A stretch of DNA of 23,000 nucleotides from Geobacillus genomosp. 3 (GTDB lineage Bacteria > Bacillota > Bacilli > Bacillales > Anoxybacillaceae): positions 225,001 to 248,000 of the forward strand of contig NC_022080.4 of the NCBI RefSeq assembly GCF_000445995.2, written 5' to 3'. A program made the position numbers and the translations under genes. Under the pieces are notes generated by a model. That model saw only the letters and a program-made list of their open reading frames with translations. It made no database searches and had not been told where the DNA came from. Of this stretch, positions 1 to 8,214 are shown in pieces (position 1 is the first letter of the stretch; each line of letters begins with the position of its first letter).

Positions 1-370
<370 letters not shown>

Positions 371-430
371 AGAAAAGTGGAGGCCGCCCGCTTATCGGCG
401 AAACGCGCTGGAGGGCCTGCGAGGAGGCTC

Positions 431-452
431 GAACCAAGCCAAAGCTTGGTTC
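431..452 (+). other. Perfect hairpin in rRNA spacer
   Basis: GAACCAAGC at 431-439 pairs perfectly with GCTTGGTTC at 444-452 around a CAAA loop. There is no T-run behind it, so it is not a terminator. A precursor-processing site is possible but is inference. Confidence 0.7.
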
Positions 453-535
453 TGCGTGGGTGGTATCACAGGAGCGTATGCAATGTGTCGCCGCCGCAGC
501 AGGACCGAAGCGTCGCGAGCCGATGGCGGCCGGAA

Positions 536-678
536 CTAGACAGTGAAAAGCGCAGGCGAGCGGGTCGCCGCGATGGGCAAATGTTCTTCGCCTGCAGGGA
601 TTTGCGATCCCGAAGGCGAAGGTTATTTGACCCCGAGCGGCGGCGAGCCGAAGCTAGACAGCACGAAAAGCGCAAGCG
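536..678 (+). repeat. Repeat unit with long stem-loop in 23S-5S spacer
   Basis: The unit starts with CTAGACAG (536-543) then GAAAAGCGCAGGCG (545-558), and the same order restarts at 654-661 and 665-678 (GAAAAGCGCAAGCG), a period of 118-120 bases. Between them lies a nested stem: GGGAT 597-601 with ATCCC 607-611, CTTCGCCT 586-593 with AGGCGAAG 614-621, AAAT 579-582 with ATTT 625-628, and GC-rich arms outside. The second copy appears truncated. It resembles a dispersed structured intergenic repeat or small RNA element; the family is not identified. Confidence 0.6.
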
Positions 679-708
679 CCGCTTCTTCCGACAACGGTTA
701 TCTAGTTT

Positions 709-727
709 TCAGGGAACGAATTCCTGA
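709..727 (+). other. Hairpin immediately upstream of 5S rRNA
   Basis: TCAGGGA at 709-715 pairs with TTCCTGA at 721-727 (one G-U pair) around a 5-base loop, 13 bases before the mature 5S start. Its position suggests a role in 5S precursor processing, which is inference. Confidence 0.5.
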
Positions 728-740
728 CAACCTCATATGG

Positions 741-857
<117 letters not shown>

Positions 858-870
858 AATCTCATTCACC

Positions 871-908
871 AGGGAGTAGCAACACGCCTAATTCCCTTTT
901 TTCTTTTT
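871..908 (+). terminator. rRNA operon terminator 1
   Basis: AGGGAGT at 871-877 pairs with ATTCCCT at 891-897 (one G-U), followed directly by a T-rich run TTTTTTCTTTTTT to 908. It lies 13 bases beyond the 5S. Confidence 0.8.
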
Positions 909-926
909 TGGACGGATATTTATCGT

Positions 927-971
927 AGGACTGCCCAGGAGGCCCAGCGGCCTCAACAGGGCAGTCCTTTT
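927..971 (+). terminator. rRNA operon terminator 2
   Basis: AGGACTGCCC at 927-936 pairs with GGGCAGTCCT at 959-968, with an inner stem GAGGCC (939-944) / GGCCTC (949-954). A short T-run follows. Tandem terminators are common behind rRNA operons and here insulate tsaE. Confidence 0.85.
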
Positions 972-1081
972 GCTTTGCATTAGCCGGTTTTTTGGCATCG
1001 TCAGTGGCAACGTGGTGGTTCCTTATGGTAAAATTTCAAAAGCGAGAGTAAAGATGATAAAATGGGATAAGGTGGAACGCC

Positions 1082-1540
1082 ATGAAGCAGTTTGAACTTA
1101 CCGTGCATTCTCCGGAAGAGACGAAAGCGGTTGCCCGCCGGCTTGCAGAACGGCTTCGTCCAGGGATGGTCATCGCGTTAGAAGGTGATTTAGGAGCAGG
1201 GAAAACGACGTTTACGAAAGGGCTTGCCGAAGGGCTGGGCATTACGCAAAACGTCAACAGTCCGACATTCACGATCATCAAGCAGTATGATGGACGGCTG
1301 CCGCTTTACCATATGGATGTATATCGTCTTGAAGACGAATGGGAGGATCTTGGGTTTGACGAATATTTCAATGGCGACGGTGTTACAGTCGTCGAGTGGG
1401 CCCATTTGATTGCGGGCCAGCTGCCTGAGGAGCGGCTGACTGTTTCTTTGTTTCGCTATGGCGGCGATGAACGGAGACTTGTGTTTGAGCCGTTAGGGCG
1501 GCGCTATGAACAGCTATGCAAGGAGATTTTTGCGTCATGA
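1082..1540 (+). CDS. tsaE: TsaE, tRNA t6A biosynthesis ATPase
   Basis: A 152-residue P-loop ATPase that works with TsaB and TsaD to put threonylcarbamoyl on A37 of ANN-decoding tRNAs in the cytoplasm. The Walker A motif GDLGAGKT is at residues 35-42, and the family's SPTFTI stretch follows. Length and layout match B. subtilis YdiB. The start ATG has a GGTGG-type ribosome binding site at about 1071-1075. Its stop overlaps the tsaB start (ATGA at 1537-1540), so the two are translationally coupled. It is the first gene of the t6A operon behind the rRNA terminators. A TAAAAT at 1029-1034 could be a -10, but no good -35 is seen. Confidence 0.96.
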   Translation: MKQFELTVHSPEETKAVARRLAERLRPGMVIALEGDLGAGKTTFTKGLAEGLGITQNVNSPTFTIIKQYDGRLPLYHMDVYRLEDEWEDLGFDEYFNGDGVTVVEWAHLIAGQLPEERLTVSLFRYGGDERRLVFEPLGRRYEQLCKEIFAS

Positions 1541-2277
1541 AAATATTAGGGATTGATACATCAAATATGCCGCTTGGCATTGCTGTGGCGGATGGGGATG
1601 CCATTAAGGGGGAACTTGTGACGAGTGTAAAAAAGGATCATTCCGCCCGGGCGATGCCGGCTATTGAATCGTTGCTTCGGCAATGCGGGATGGCGCCCAA
1701 TGAGCTCGATTTAATCGTTGTCGCCAAGGGTCCCGGATCTTATACTGGGGTGCGGATCGGTGTGACTATTGCGAAAACACTTGCTTGGTCGCTCGGCATC
1801 CCGATAGCCGGTGTATCGAGTTTAGAGGTGCTTGCCGCTAATGGCCGTTATTTTCCCGGCGTGATCGTTCCTCTGTTTGACGCGCGGCGCGGGCAGATTT
1901 ACACTGGGTTGTACCGGTACGAGAACGGAGCCCTCCGTTGCCTCGAAGCGGACCGGATTGTAGCGGCGGACAAGTGGGCCGATCATTTACGCAGGCGGGA
2001 AGAGGATGTCTTGTTCATCGGGACGGATGCGCCGGTATATGGTGAACTGTTTCGGAGCCGCTTAGGCGGGCGGGCTTTCCTCGCGCCGCCGCCGTTAACA
2101 TTGCCGCGGCCAGGTGAGCTCGTCATGCTTGGAAAAGAGAAAGAACATGAGAATCCGCATACGTTTGTGCCAAACTATATCCGCCTTGCGGAAGCCGAAG
2201 CGAAATGGCTTGCGAGACAAAAAGGGGACGGGGACGATGGGGATCGATGTACAATTCCGGCTGATGACCGTTCATGA
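1537..2277 (+). CDS. tsaB: TsaB, t6A biosynthesis scaffold protein
   Basis: A 246-residue ASKHA-fold paralogue of TsaD that dimerises with it and recruits TsaE. The N-terminal strand MKILGIDTS and the motif GPGSYTGVRIG at residues 65-75 are diagnostic. The start at 1537 was chosen over the ATG at 1516: it gives the family N-terminus, overlaps the tsaE stop by the sequence ATGA, and has AAGGAG at 1520-1525 at good distance. It lacks the TsaD metal-binding histidines, as expected for this non-catalytic partner. The 3' end overlaps rimI by 41 bases. B. subtilis counterpart: ydiC. Confidence 0.96.
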   Translation: MKILGIDTSNMPLGIAVADGDAIKGELVTSVKKDHSARAMPAIESLLRQCGMAPNELDLIVVAKGPGSYTGVRIGVTIAKTLAWSLGIPIAGVSSLEVLAANGRYFPGVIVPLFDARRGQIYTGLYRYENGALRCLEADRIVAADKWADHLRRREEDVLFIGTDAPVYGELFRSRLGGRAFLAPPPLTLPRPGELVMLGKEKEHENPHTFVPNYIRLAEAEAKWLARQKGDGDDGDRCTIPADDRS

Positions 2278-2689
2278 TATCGATGAGGTCGTGCAAATTG
2301 AACGGGCGTCGTTTACCGCGCCGTGGAGCCGGGAATCTTTTTACAACGAACTGATGTACAACCGTTATGCCAAATATATTGTCATGGTGTATCGCGGACG
2401 GATCATCGGGTATGCGGGGATGTGGCTCGTGATTGATGAAGCGCATGTGACGAACGTCGCCGTGCTGCCGCAGTTTCGCGGACAAAAGCTCGGCGAAGCG
2501 CTTATGCGCCGCCTGATGGAAACAGCCAGGCAGCATGGGGCGGCGACGATGACGTTGGAAGTGCGCGTCTCGAACCATGTCGCCCAGTCGTTGTACCGAA
2601 AGCTCGGGTTTCGCAATGGCGGCATCCGCAAACGGTATTATCCGGATAATTTTGAAGATGCGCTAGTGATGTGGGTGAAACTGAGATGA
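2237..2689 (+). CDS. rimI: RimI, ribosomal-protein N-acetyltransferase
   Basis: A 150-residue GNAT acetyltransferase, family role N-terminal acetylation of ribosomal protein S18. The acetyl-CoA loop [10 protein letters not shown] is at residues 80-89, and the C-terminal [20 protein letters not shown] is typical of RimI. I chose ATG 2237, preceded by AAAGGGG at about 2221; an earlier in-frame ATG at 2114 would add 41 unlike residues and lies deep inside tsaB. The stop overlaps the tsaD start (ATGA at 2686-2689). rimI sits between tsaB and tsaD in B. subtilis too (ydiD). The true substrate in Gram-positives is less certain. Confidence 0.93.
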   Translation: MGIDVQFRLMTVHDIDEVVQIERASFTAPWSRESFYNELMYNRYAKYIVMVYRGRIIGYAGMWLVIDEAHVTNVAVLPQFRGQKLGEALMRRLMETARQHGAATMTLEVRVSNHVAQSLYRKLGFRNGGIRKRYYPDNFEDALVMWVKLR

Positions 2690-3699
2690 ATGAAAACGTG
2701 CATGTATTAGGGATTGAAACGAGCTGCGATGAAACAGCGGCGGCCGTGGTGAAAAACGGAAAAGAGATTTTATCGAATGTTGTCGCATCGCAAATGGAAA
2801 GCCATCGGCGGTTTGGCGGCGTTGTGCCGGAAATTGCCTCGCGCCACCATGTCGAACAAATTACACTCGTGATTGAGGAGGCGATGCAGCAGGCTGGCGT
2901 ATCGTTTTCCGATCTTGATGCCATTGCGGTGACGGCCGGGCCGGGGTTGGTTGGGGCGCTTCTTGTCGGGGTGAACGCTGCCAAGGCGCTCGCGTTTGCC
3001 CACGGCTTGCCGCTTATCGGGGTGCATCATATTGCCGGTCATATTTATGCCAACCAGCTCGTGGCGGAGATGAAATTTCCGCTGTTGGCGCTTGTCGTTT
3101 CCGGCGGGCATACGGAGCTTGTTTACATGGAAGGACACGGGGCGTTTCAAGTCATTGGCGAGACGCGCGACGACGCAGCTGGCGAAGCGTATGACAAGGT
3201 CGCCCGGGCGTTGAACTTGCCGTACCCAGGGGGGCCGCACATTGACCGGCTTGCCCATGAGGGGGAGCCGGTGATTGACTTGCCGCGGGCATGGCTCGAG
3301 GAAGGGTCGTACGATTTTAGCTTCAGCGGCTTAAAATCCGCCGTGCTCAATGTGCTTCATAATGCAAAGCAGCGCGGTGAGGAGATTGATCCGAAGCAGA
3401 TGGCAGCGAGCTTTCAAGCGAGCGTCATCGATGTGCTAGTGACGAAAACCGTGCAGGCGGCGAAACAGTACGGTGTGCAGCAAGTGCTGCTCGCCGGCGG
3501 GGTGGCGGCCAACCGCGGGTTGCGGTCCGCGCTGCAAGACAAAATGAAAGAGCTCCCGGATGTGGAGCTGGTCATCCCGCCGTTGTCGTTATGCACCGAC
3601 AACGCGGCGATGATCGCCGCGGCCGGAACGGTAATGCATCAACAAGGCAAGCGAGCCGACCTAGCACTCAATGCCAATCCAGGCTTGCCACTTATGTAG
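2686..3699 (+). CDS. tsaD: TsaD, tRNA N6-threonylcarbamoyladenosine transferase
   Basis: A 337-residue Kae1/Qri7/TsaD-family enzyme that transfers the threonylcarbamoyl group from TC-AMP to A37 of tRNA. The signature ETSCDET is at residues 11-17. The metal ligands are seen in HHIAGH (114-119, His115 and His119) and Asp305 in CTDNAA; the nucleotide loop GGVAANRG is also present. The start ATG 2686 overlaps the rimI stop; a GTG at 2671 is in frame but would add five residues without better support. The length is close to B. subtilis Gcp. It ends the operon and is followed by a terminator. Confidence 0.97.
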   Translation: MNENVHVLGIETSCDETAAAVVKNGKEILSNVVASQMESHRRFGGVVPEIASRHHVEQITLVIEEAMQQAGVSFSDLDAIAVTAGPGLVGALLVGVNAAKALAFAHGLPLIGVHHIAGHIYANQLVAEMKFPLLALVVSGGHTELVYMEGHGAFQVIGETRDDAAGEAYDKVARALNLPYPGGPHIDRLAHEGEPVIDLPRAWLEEGSYDFSFSGLKSAVLNVLHNAKQRGEEIDPKQMAASFQASVIDVLVTKTVQAAKQYGVQQVLLAGGVAANRGLRSALQDKMKELPDVELVIPPLSLCTDNAAMIAAAGTVMHQQGKRADLALNANPGLPLM

Positions 3700-3716
3700 T
3701 TGAAAATAAAGAACAA

Positions 3717-3760
3717 AAGGGTGGTTGCTTGCAGTAGGCAAGAGAACCGCCCTTTTTGTT
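3717..3760 (+). terminator. Terminator of the tsaE-tsaD operon
   Basis: AAGGGTGGTT at 3717-3726 pairs with AACCGCCCTT at 3745-3754 (one G-U); an inner stem CTTGC/GCAAG adds stability. The run TTTTTGTTT follows. It is 17 bases after the tsaD stop. Confidence 0.85.
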
Positions 3761-3809
3761 TAGGGAGCAAGTTTTGGTTGTCTTCGATCAAAAGGGGTTG
3801 TGTATATTT

Positions 3810-3989
3810 TTATCCACAAGATGTGGGCAATGTGGAAAAGGTGAGAAAATACTACAAACATAAGGGCAGCAATACACAGTGCGTTTTGGGCAAAAGGAAG
3901 GGATTGTTTGTGGATAATGTGGAAAAGTCGGTGAATAACTTATATTTCACAGGTGGAATTGTGGATTTTTTTGTGGATAATGTGACTAA
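3810..3989. promoter_or_regulatory. DnaA-box cluster in the tsaD-ydiF intergenic region
   Basis: Three perfect consensus DnaA boxes: TTATCCACA at 3810-3818 (+) and TGTGGATAA at 3909-3917 and 3972-3980 (minus orientation). One-mismatch copies TGTGGAAAA are at 3831-3839 and 3918-3926. Weaker copies (two mismatches) are at 3822-3830, 3930-3938, 3960-3968 and 3981-3989. Three times, two 9-mers abut directly (3822-3839, 3909-3926, 3972-3989). The only long frame across here is interrupted by no gene-like signal. It lies between two terminators and so does not look like a promoter. The likely role is chromosomal DnaA binding or titration. Confidence 0.8.
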
Positions 3990-3991
3990 CT

Positions 3992-4025
3992 TAAAAAAAC
4001 AGCCCGCCACGATCACGGGCGGGCT
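3992..4025 (-). terminator. Terminator of ydiF
   Basis: Read on the minus strand, AGCCCGCC (4025-4018) pairs with GGCGGGCT (4008-4001), followed by GTTTTTTTAA. It lies 12 bases beyond the ydiF stop. Confidence 0.88.
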
Positions 4026-4037
4026 ATGGGGATGGGG

Positions 4038-5969
4038 TTATAGTGAAGTGTAAAGCTGTTCCCATTCGGCCAATAACTTTTCCACTTGTTGTTTTCGCTC
4101 TTCGTTTTGTTGCGACAACTGCTGCACGGTTTCATAATCGCCATAAACAGACGGGTCGCATAATTGCTGTTCCACTTCGGCGATTTGCGCCTCAAGCGCC
4201 TCGATCTCAGCCTCGATCTCATCCAGACGGCGTTGGCGCTGGCGCTGCCGCTTTTTCTCTTCTTTTTCCTGTTCATAAGTGGATTTGGTCGATTCACTGC
4301 TGTCCGGCGTTTTGTCCGAGTGGGCGTTGAGGCGCGCCAGTTCGCACATTTCCGCTTTTTTGGCGATGTAGTAATCGTAGTCGCCTAAATATTCGGTGAG
4401 GCCGCCGCTTGATAGCTCGAACAGCTTCGTCGCAATTCGGTTAATGAAATAACGGTCGTGGGAGACGAACAAAATGGTACCTGGATAGTCGATGAGCGCT
4501 TGTTCGAGCACCTGTTTGCTGTCGAGATCCAAATGGTTGGTCGGCTCGTCCAAAATAAGAACGTTCGCCTTTTGCAGCATCAGTTTGGCGAGCGCCAGGC
4601 GCGCCTTTTCCCCGCCGCTTAACGCCGAGACCGGTTTTAAGACGTCATCGCCGGAAAATAAAAAGTTGCCGAGCACGGTGCGGATTTCTTTCTCGGTTTT
4701 GTCCGGGTAGGCATCCCATAGTTCATCAAGCACTCGTTTATTCGATGATAAATCGGCTTGATTTTGATCATAATAGCCGATTTGGACGTTTGAGCCGTAG
4801 CGAAGCCTTCCTGCTTGGACAGGAAGCCGACGGGCGACCGCTTTTAGCAATGTTGATTTGCCGATGCCGTTCGGTCCGACTAAGGCGATGCTTTCTCCAC
4901 GCGTGATGCGAAAGCTGATTTGACGGATGACGGGTGTTCCCTCGCCGTAACCAACGGCCAGTTCTTCGGCGGTAAGCACTTCATGGCCGCTAGGCCGTTC
5001 GATCGAGAAGGAAAAGGAGGCCGATTTCTCATCTCCAGTGGGGCGTTCGAGCCGTTCCATTTTTTCTAGCTGTTTTCGTCGGCTTTGCGCTCGTTTGGTC
5101 GTCGAGGCGCGGGCGATGTTGCGCCGGATGAAGTCTTCGAGACGGGCGATTTGTTCTTGCTGTTTCTCATATCGTTTTAACTCTTGTTCATATTGCTCGG
5201 CCCGTTGTTCCAAATAGCGGCTATAGTTGCCCGTATACCGCTTAAGTGTCGCGTTGGACAGCTCGTATACCTCAGTGACGACTTTATCTAAAAAATAGCG
5301 GTCGTGGGAAACGAGCAGGACGGCGCCAGGGTATGCCTGCAAATATTGCTCCAACCAAGAGAGTGTTTCAAGATCCAAATGGTTGGTCGGCTCGTCTAAA
5401 ATCAGCAAATCCGGCTTAGATAATAGAAGTTTTCCGAGGGCAAGCCGCGTCCGCTGTCCGCCGCTTAGCGAGGAAACGGGCGTTGTTTTGTAATCGTATG
5501 ACGAAAATTGCAGCCCGTGCAAAACAGAGCGGATGTCGGCTTCGTACTGGTAGCCCCCTTGTTCTTTGTACTGCTCTTGCAGTTCGTCATAGGCTTTGAG
5601 CGTTTTTTCGTAGCGAGATGGATCGGCGAGCACATCTGGGTCGCCAAGTTGGGTGCCGAACTCTGCCAACTGTGCTTCGATCGCCCGAAGCGGTGCGAAC
5701 ACGTCGAGCATCTCGTCCCAAATGGAACGTGACGAGTCAAGACTGCTGCTTTGCGCCAAATAGCCAATCTTGATATGGCTTGGCTTGATGATCTCGCCGC
5801 TGTCGTAAGAAAGTTCGCCGGCGATGATTTTTAACAATGTCGATTTTCCTGCGCCGTTGCGGCCGACGAGAGCGATTCGGTCGCGGGACTGTATTTCTAG
5901 TTTTATATTCGATAAAATAAGGTCAGCGCCAAAATATTTCGTGAGCTGGTGCACCTGCAAAATCATCAT
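4038..5969 (-). CDS. ydiF: ABC-F ribosome-associated ATPase (YdiF type)
   Basis: A 643-residue soluble ABC-F protein with two nucleotide-binding domains and no membrane segment. The first domain has Walker A GRNGAGKST (36-44) and LSGGQ (168-172); the second has GPNGIGKST (365-373) and LSGGE (450-454). Both are followed by LILDEPTNHLD. A charged helical linker (about 245-310) is the tRNA-interaction region of the family. Residues 560-640 form a charged coiled coil. ABC-F proteins bind the ribosomal E site and act on translation or antibiotic protection; the exact role of YdiF is unknown to me. The first of two ATGs has AGAGGTG upstream. Gene position next to tsaD matches B. subtilis. Confidence 0.93.
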   Translation of the reverse strand: MMILQVHQLTKYFGADLILSNIKLEIQSRDRIALVGRNGAGKSTLLKIIAGELSYDSGEIIKPSHIKIGYLAQSSSLDSSRSIWDEMLDVFAPLRAIEAQLAEFGTQLGDPDVLADPSRYEKTLKAYDELQEQYKEQGGYQYEADIRSVLHGLQFSSYDYKTTPVSSLSGGQRTRLALGKLLLSKPDLLILDEPTNHLDLETLSWLEQYLQAYPGAVLLVSHDRYFLDKVVTEVYELSNATLKRYTGNYSRYLEQRAEQYEQELKRYEKQQEQIARLEDFIRRNIARASTTKRAQSRRKQLEKMERLERPTGDEKSASFSFSIERPSGHEVLTAEELAVGYGEGTPVIRQISFRITRGESIALVGPNGIGKSTLLKAVARRLPVQAGRLRYGSNVQIGYYDQNQADLSSNKRVLDELWDAYPDKTEKEIRTVLGNFLFSGDDVLKPVSALSGGEKARLALAKLMLQKANVLILDEPTNHLDLDSKQVLEQALIDYPGTILFVSHDRYFINRIATKLFELSSGGLTEYLGDYDYYIAKKAEMCELARLNAHSDKTPDSSESTKSTYEQEKEEKKRQRQRQRRLDEIEAEIEALEAQIAEVEQQLCDPSVYGDYETVQQLSQQNEERKQQVEKLLAEWEQLYTSL

Positions 5970-5989
5970 GTCGTTTCACCTCTCGGAAT

Positions 5990-6018
5990 AGTTTAACGTA
6001 TGTCGTCAAAACGGTCAA
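5990..6018 (-). promoter_or_regulatory. Likely sigma-A promoter of ydiF
   Basis: On the minus strand, TTGACC (6018-6013) is followed after 17 bases by TAAACT (5995-5990). Transcription would start near 5983, giving a very short leader of about 14 bases before the ATG; that tightness is the main doubt. Confidence 0.45.
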
Positions 6019-6067
6019 AGACAGATAATGAAAAATCGTGTATAGTTTATAAGTGGAGGAGATTGTC

Positions 6068-6556
6068 TTGTCGTCGTTTACTCATTTCAATGAACAAGGA
6101 CGCGCGAAAATGGTCGATATTACCAACAAGGAAGACACGGTACGGGTGGCAGTGGCAAAAACGAGCATCACCGTCAGCGAAGAGATTTATGAAAAAATAA
6201 CGAACAACGCCATCGGGAAAGGGGACGTGTTGGCCGTGGCCCAAGTGGCCGGAGTGATGGCGGCGAAAAAAACGGCCGATCTCATTCCGATGTGCCATCC
6301 GCTCATGTTAAAAGGCGTCGATATTGCCTTTGCTTGGGAAAAAGAGGCGGAAGCGTATAAACTTGTGATGACCGTGACGGTCAAGACGAAAGGGAGCACA
6401 GGGGTGGAAATGGAAGCGCTGACGGCCGCCTCGGTGTGTGCGTTAACCGTGTATGATATGTGCAAAGCGATTGATAAAGGGATGATCATCGGTCCGACGT
6501 ATTTGGTCGAAAAAACGGGCGGGAAGTCCGGCCATTATCGACGGAAAACCGATTAG
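6068..6556 (+). CDS. moaC: MoaC, cyclic pyranopterin monophosphate synthase
   Basis: A 162-residue enzyme that makes cyclic pyranopterin monophosphate in molybdenum cofactor synthesis together with MoaA. Catalytic-type residues are visible: Lys51 (IGKGDVL), His77 (MCHPL), Glu114/Glu116 (GVEMEA) and Asp130/Lys133 (YDMCK). I chose TTG at 6068: the family begins [12 protein letters not shown], and GGAGGAG at 6055-6061 sits six bases upstream. A GTG at 6053 would start on top of that ribosome binding site. No other moa/mob gene is in the window. rex follows after 15 bases and may be co-transcribed. Confidence 0.94.
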   Translation: MSSFTHFNEQGRAKMVDITNKEDTVRVAVAKTSITVSEEIYEKITNNAIGKGDVLAVAQVAGVMAAKKTADLIPMCHPLMLKGVDIAFAWEKEAEAYKLVMTVTVKTKGSTGVEMEALTAASVCALTVYDMCKAIDKGMIIGPTYLVEKTGGKSGHYRRKTD

Positions 6557-6571
6557 TTGGGGGATGAAACC

Positions 6572-7213
6572 ATGAGCAACGAACAACCGAAAATTCCGCA
6601 GGCAACCGCGAAACGGCTGCCGCTGTATTACCGGTTTTTGAAGAACTTGCATGCGTCAGGCAAACAGCGTGTATCCTCTGCCGAGCTAAGCGAGGCGGTG
6701 AAAGTCGACCCGGCGACGATTCGCCGCGACTTTTCGTATTTTGGCGCCCTCGGCAAAAAAGGGTACGGGTATAATGTGAATTATTTGTTGTCGTTTTTCC
6801 GCCAAACGCTTGAAGAGGATGAAGTGACGGAAGTCGCCTTGTTCGGAGTCGGCAATTTAGGCACCGCCTTTTTAAACTACAACTTTTCGAAAAATAACAA
6901 CACAAAAATTGTCATGGCGTTTGATGTCGATGAACGGAAAGTCGGATCGACAGTCGGCGGTGTGCCAGTCTATCATCTCAATGAGCTCGAGGAGCGGCTT
7001 GGCGGCGATATTCCGGTCGCCATTTTAACCGTGCCGGCCGCGGTGGCCCAAGCGCTTACCGACCGCCTTGTCGCCCGGGGGATTAAAGGCATTTTAAACT
7101 TCACCCCGGCGCGCTTGAATGTACCGAGGCATATCCGCGTCCACCATATCGATTTGGCCATTGAATTGCAGTCGCTCGTTTATTTTTTGAAAAATTATCC
7201 ATCGCCATCATAA
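6572..7213 (+). CDS. rex: Rex, redox-sensing transcriptional repressor
   Basis: A 213-residue repressor that senses the NADH/NAD+ ratio and controls fermentation and respiration genes. The N-terminal winged helix includes [20 protein letters not shown] (residues 45-64), the DNA-recognition region. A Rossmann NAD-binding domain starts at [12 protein letters not shown] with GVGNLG at 92-97. The C-terminal helix (SLVYFLKNY) swaps between subunits in the family. ATG 6572 is preceded by GGGGGA; a TTG at 6557 is in frame but is less likely. I see no Rex operator (TTGTGAA-N4-TTCACAA) in the window, so the regulon lies elsewhere. It is followed directly by tatA. Confidence 0.96.
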   Translation: MSNEQPKIPQATAKRLPLYYRFLKNLHASGKQRVSSAELSEAVKVDPATIRRDFSYFGALGKKGYGYNVNYLLSFFRQTLEEDEVTEVALFGVGNLGTAFLNYNFSKNNNTKIVMAFDVDERKVGSTVGGVPVYHLNELEERLGGDIPVAILTVPAAVAQALTDRLVARGIKGILNFTPARLNVPRHIRVHHIDLAIELQSLVYFLKNYPSPS

Positions 7214-7228
7214 AGGAGAGAATAAAGC

Positions 7229-7381
7229 GTGAAATACATTTTGATTGTCCTTGTGATTTTGCTGCTGTTTGGCGCGAAAAAATTGCCGGAGCTCGGGCGG
7301 TCGTTCGGCCAGTCGCTGCGCGAGTTTAAAGATGCAACGAAAGGGTTGGCCGATGACGAGGAAAACAAAACCGACCGGTGA
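7229..7381 (+). CDS. tatA: TatA, twin-arginine translocase pore subunit (short form)
   Basis: A 50-residue protein from a GTG start with AAAGGAGAG at 7212-7220. It has one membrane helix (about residues 3-14), the hinge FGAKKLPELG at 14-23 and an amphipathic helix SFGQSLREFKDATKGL (25-40), the TatA plan. An acidic tail follows. TatA with TatC forms the channel that exports folded proteins. In-frame stops lie just upstream, so the N-terminus cannot be longer; it lacks a few residues that precede the helix in B. subtilis TatAy. The usual hinge Pro (FGPKKLPELG) is Ala here. It is 15 bases behind rex and 20 before tatC. Confidence 0.9.
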   Translation: MKYILIVLVILLLFGAKKLPELGRSFGQSLREFKDATKGLADDEENKTDR

Positions 7382-7401
7382 CAAGGCAGGATGGGGAAAC
7401 G

Positions 7402-8175
7402 ATGAATGACAAAGAAATGTCGGTGTATGAACACCTCGGAGAGCTGCGGAAACGGCTTATCATCGTGCTTCTCTTTTTCGCCGCGGCGCTCATTGCCAGT
7501 TTCTTCTTTGTCGATGACGTTATTGTGTATTTGCAGCAGACCGCCGAGGCAAAACAACTAACGATGAACGCTTTCCGTCTCACCGATCCGATTAAAGTAT
7601 ATTTTCAGTTTGCCTTTGTGCTCGCCGCTGTGCTGTCTGCTCCGGTGTTGCTGTACCAAATTTGGGCGTTTGTCAGCCCAGGGCTGTATGAAAAAGAGCG
7701 GCGGGTGACGCTCAGCTATATTCCGGCGTCGATCATTCTATTTTTAGCTGGGGTTAGTTTTGCGTATTTCGTCTTGTTTCCATTTGTCGTCCGGTTTATG
7801 AATCAGTTGGCGGAACGGCTCGGCATTCAACAGATGATCGGCATTAACGAATATTTCCAGTTTTTGCTCCAGCTCGTGTTGCCGTTTGGCATTGTGTTTC
7901 AGCTGCCGATTGTTGTGTTGTTTTTCACCCGTTTAGGATTGATTACGCCGCAACTTCTTGTTCACATCCGCAAGTATGCGTATTTGGCTCTGTTGATATT
8001 GGCGGCGGCCATTACACCGCCAGATGTGTTGTCGCAAGTGATCGTCATGATTCCACTGACGCTTTTGTATGAAGGAAGCATATGGATTGCAAAAATTGGC
8101 TATCGAAAGGCACAATTAGCGGCGGAGCAGGAAAGCGTTGATTCACGTTACGGACAACAGCGAGAGGACGGTTGA
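7402..8175 (+). CDS. tatC: TatC, twin-arginine translocase receptor subunit
   Basis: A 257-residue six-helix membrane protein that recognises the twin-arginine signal peptide. The N-terminal cytoplasmic motif EHLGELRKRL (residues 10-19) and the first periplasmic loop motif FVSPGLYEKERR (90-101) are family signatures. Further helices centre near 115-135, 155-185, 195-210 and 215-230. The start ATG 7402 was chosen over the ATG at 7378, which overlaps tatA and adds eight unconserved residues; GGATGGGG precedes it. The gene pairs with the short tatA as a minimal Tat system like TatAy-TatCy of B. subtilis. A shared terminator follows. Confidence 0.95.
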   Translation: MNDKEMSVYEHLGELRKRLIIVLLFFAAALIASFFFVDDVIVYLQQTAEAKQLTMNAFRLTDPIKVYFQFAFVLAAVLSAPVLLYQIWAFVSPGLYEKERRVTLSYIPASIILFLAGVSFAYFVLFPFVVRFMNQLAERLGIQQMIGINEYFQFLLQLVLPFGIVFQLPIVVLFFTRLGLITPQLLVHIRKYAYLALLILAAAITPPDVLSQVIVMIPLTLLYEGSIWIAKIGYRKAQLAAEQESVDSRYGQQREDG

Positions 8176-8190
8176 TACGGCGCCAGGCAA

Positions 8191-8214
8191 AAACCCTCCC
8201 CAACGGGAGGGTTT
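8191..8214. terminator. Terminator between tatC and ydiK (convergent)
   Basis: AAACCCTCCC at 8191-8200 pairs perfectly with GGGAGGGTTT at 8205-8214 around a CAAC loop. The U-run is better on the minus strand (GGGTTTTTGCC), so it mainly serves ydiL-ydiK, but it can act on tatC too. It overlaps the last base of ydiK. Confidence 0.8.

Larger units (their letters stand above)
371..740 (+). other. Long structured 23S-5S internal transcribed spacer
   Basis: About 370 bases separate the 23S and 5S genes, which seems long for this spacer in Bacillaceae (from memory). No tRNA is visible. The sequence is packed with inverted repeats: a perfect 9-bp hairpin at 431-452, a long interrupted stem-loop within about 536-653, and a hairpin at 709-727 just before the 5S. 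The 8-mer CTAGACAG occurs at 536-543 and 654-661, each followed within a few bases by GAAAAGCGCARGCG. The open frames that cross it are most likely fortuitous. It probably acts as transcribed rRNA-precursor spacer. Confidence 0.8.

Noticed and set aside
3700..4053. 117-codon frame after tsaD
   Set aside because: It begins at the tsaD stop, runs through the operon terminator, the DnaA boxes and the ydiF terminator, and has no ribosome binding site or family resemblance.
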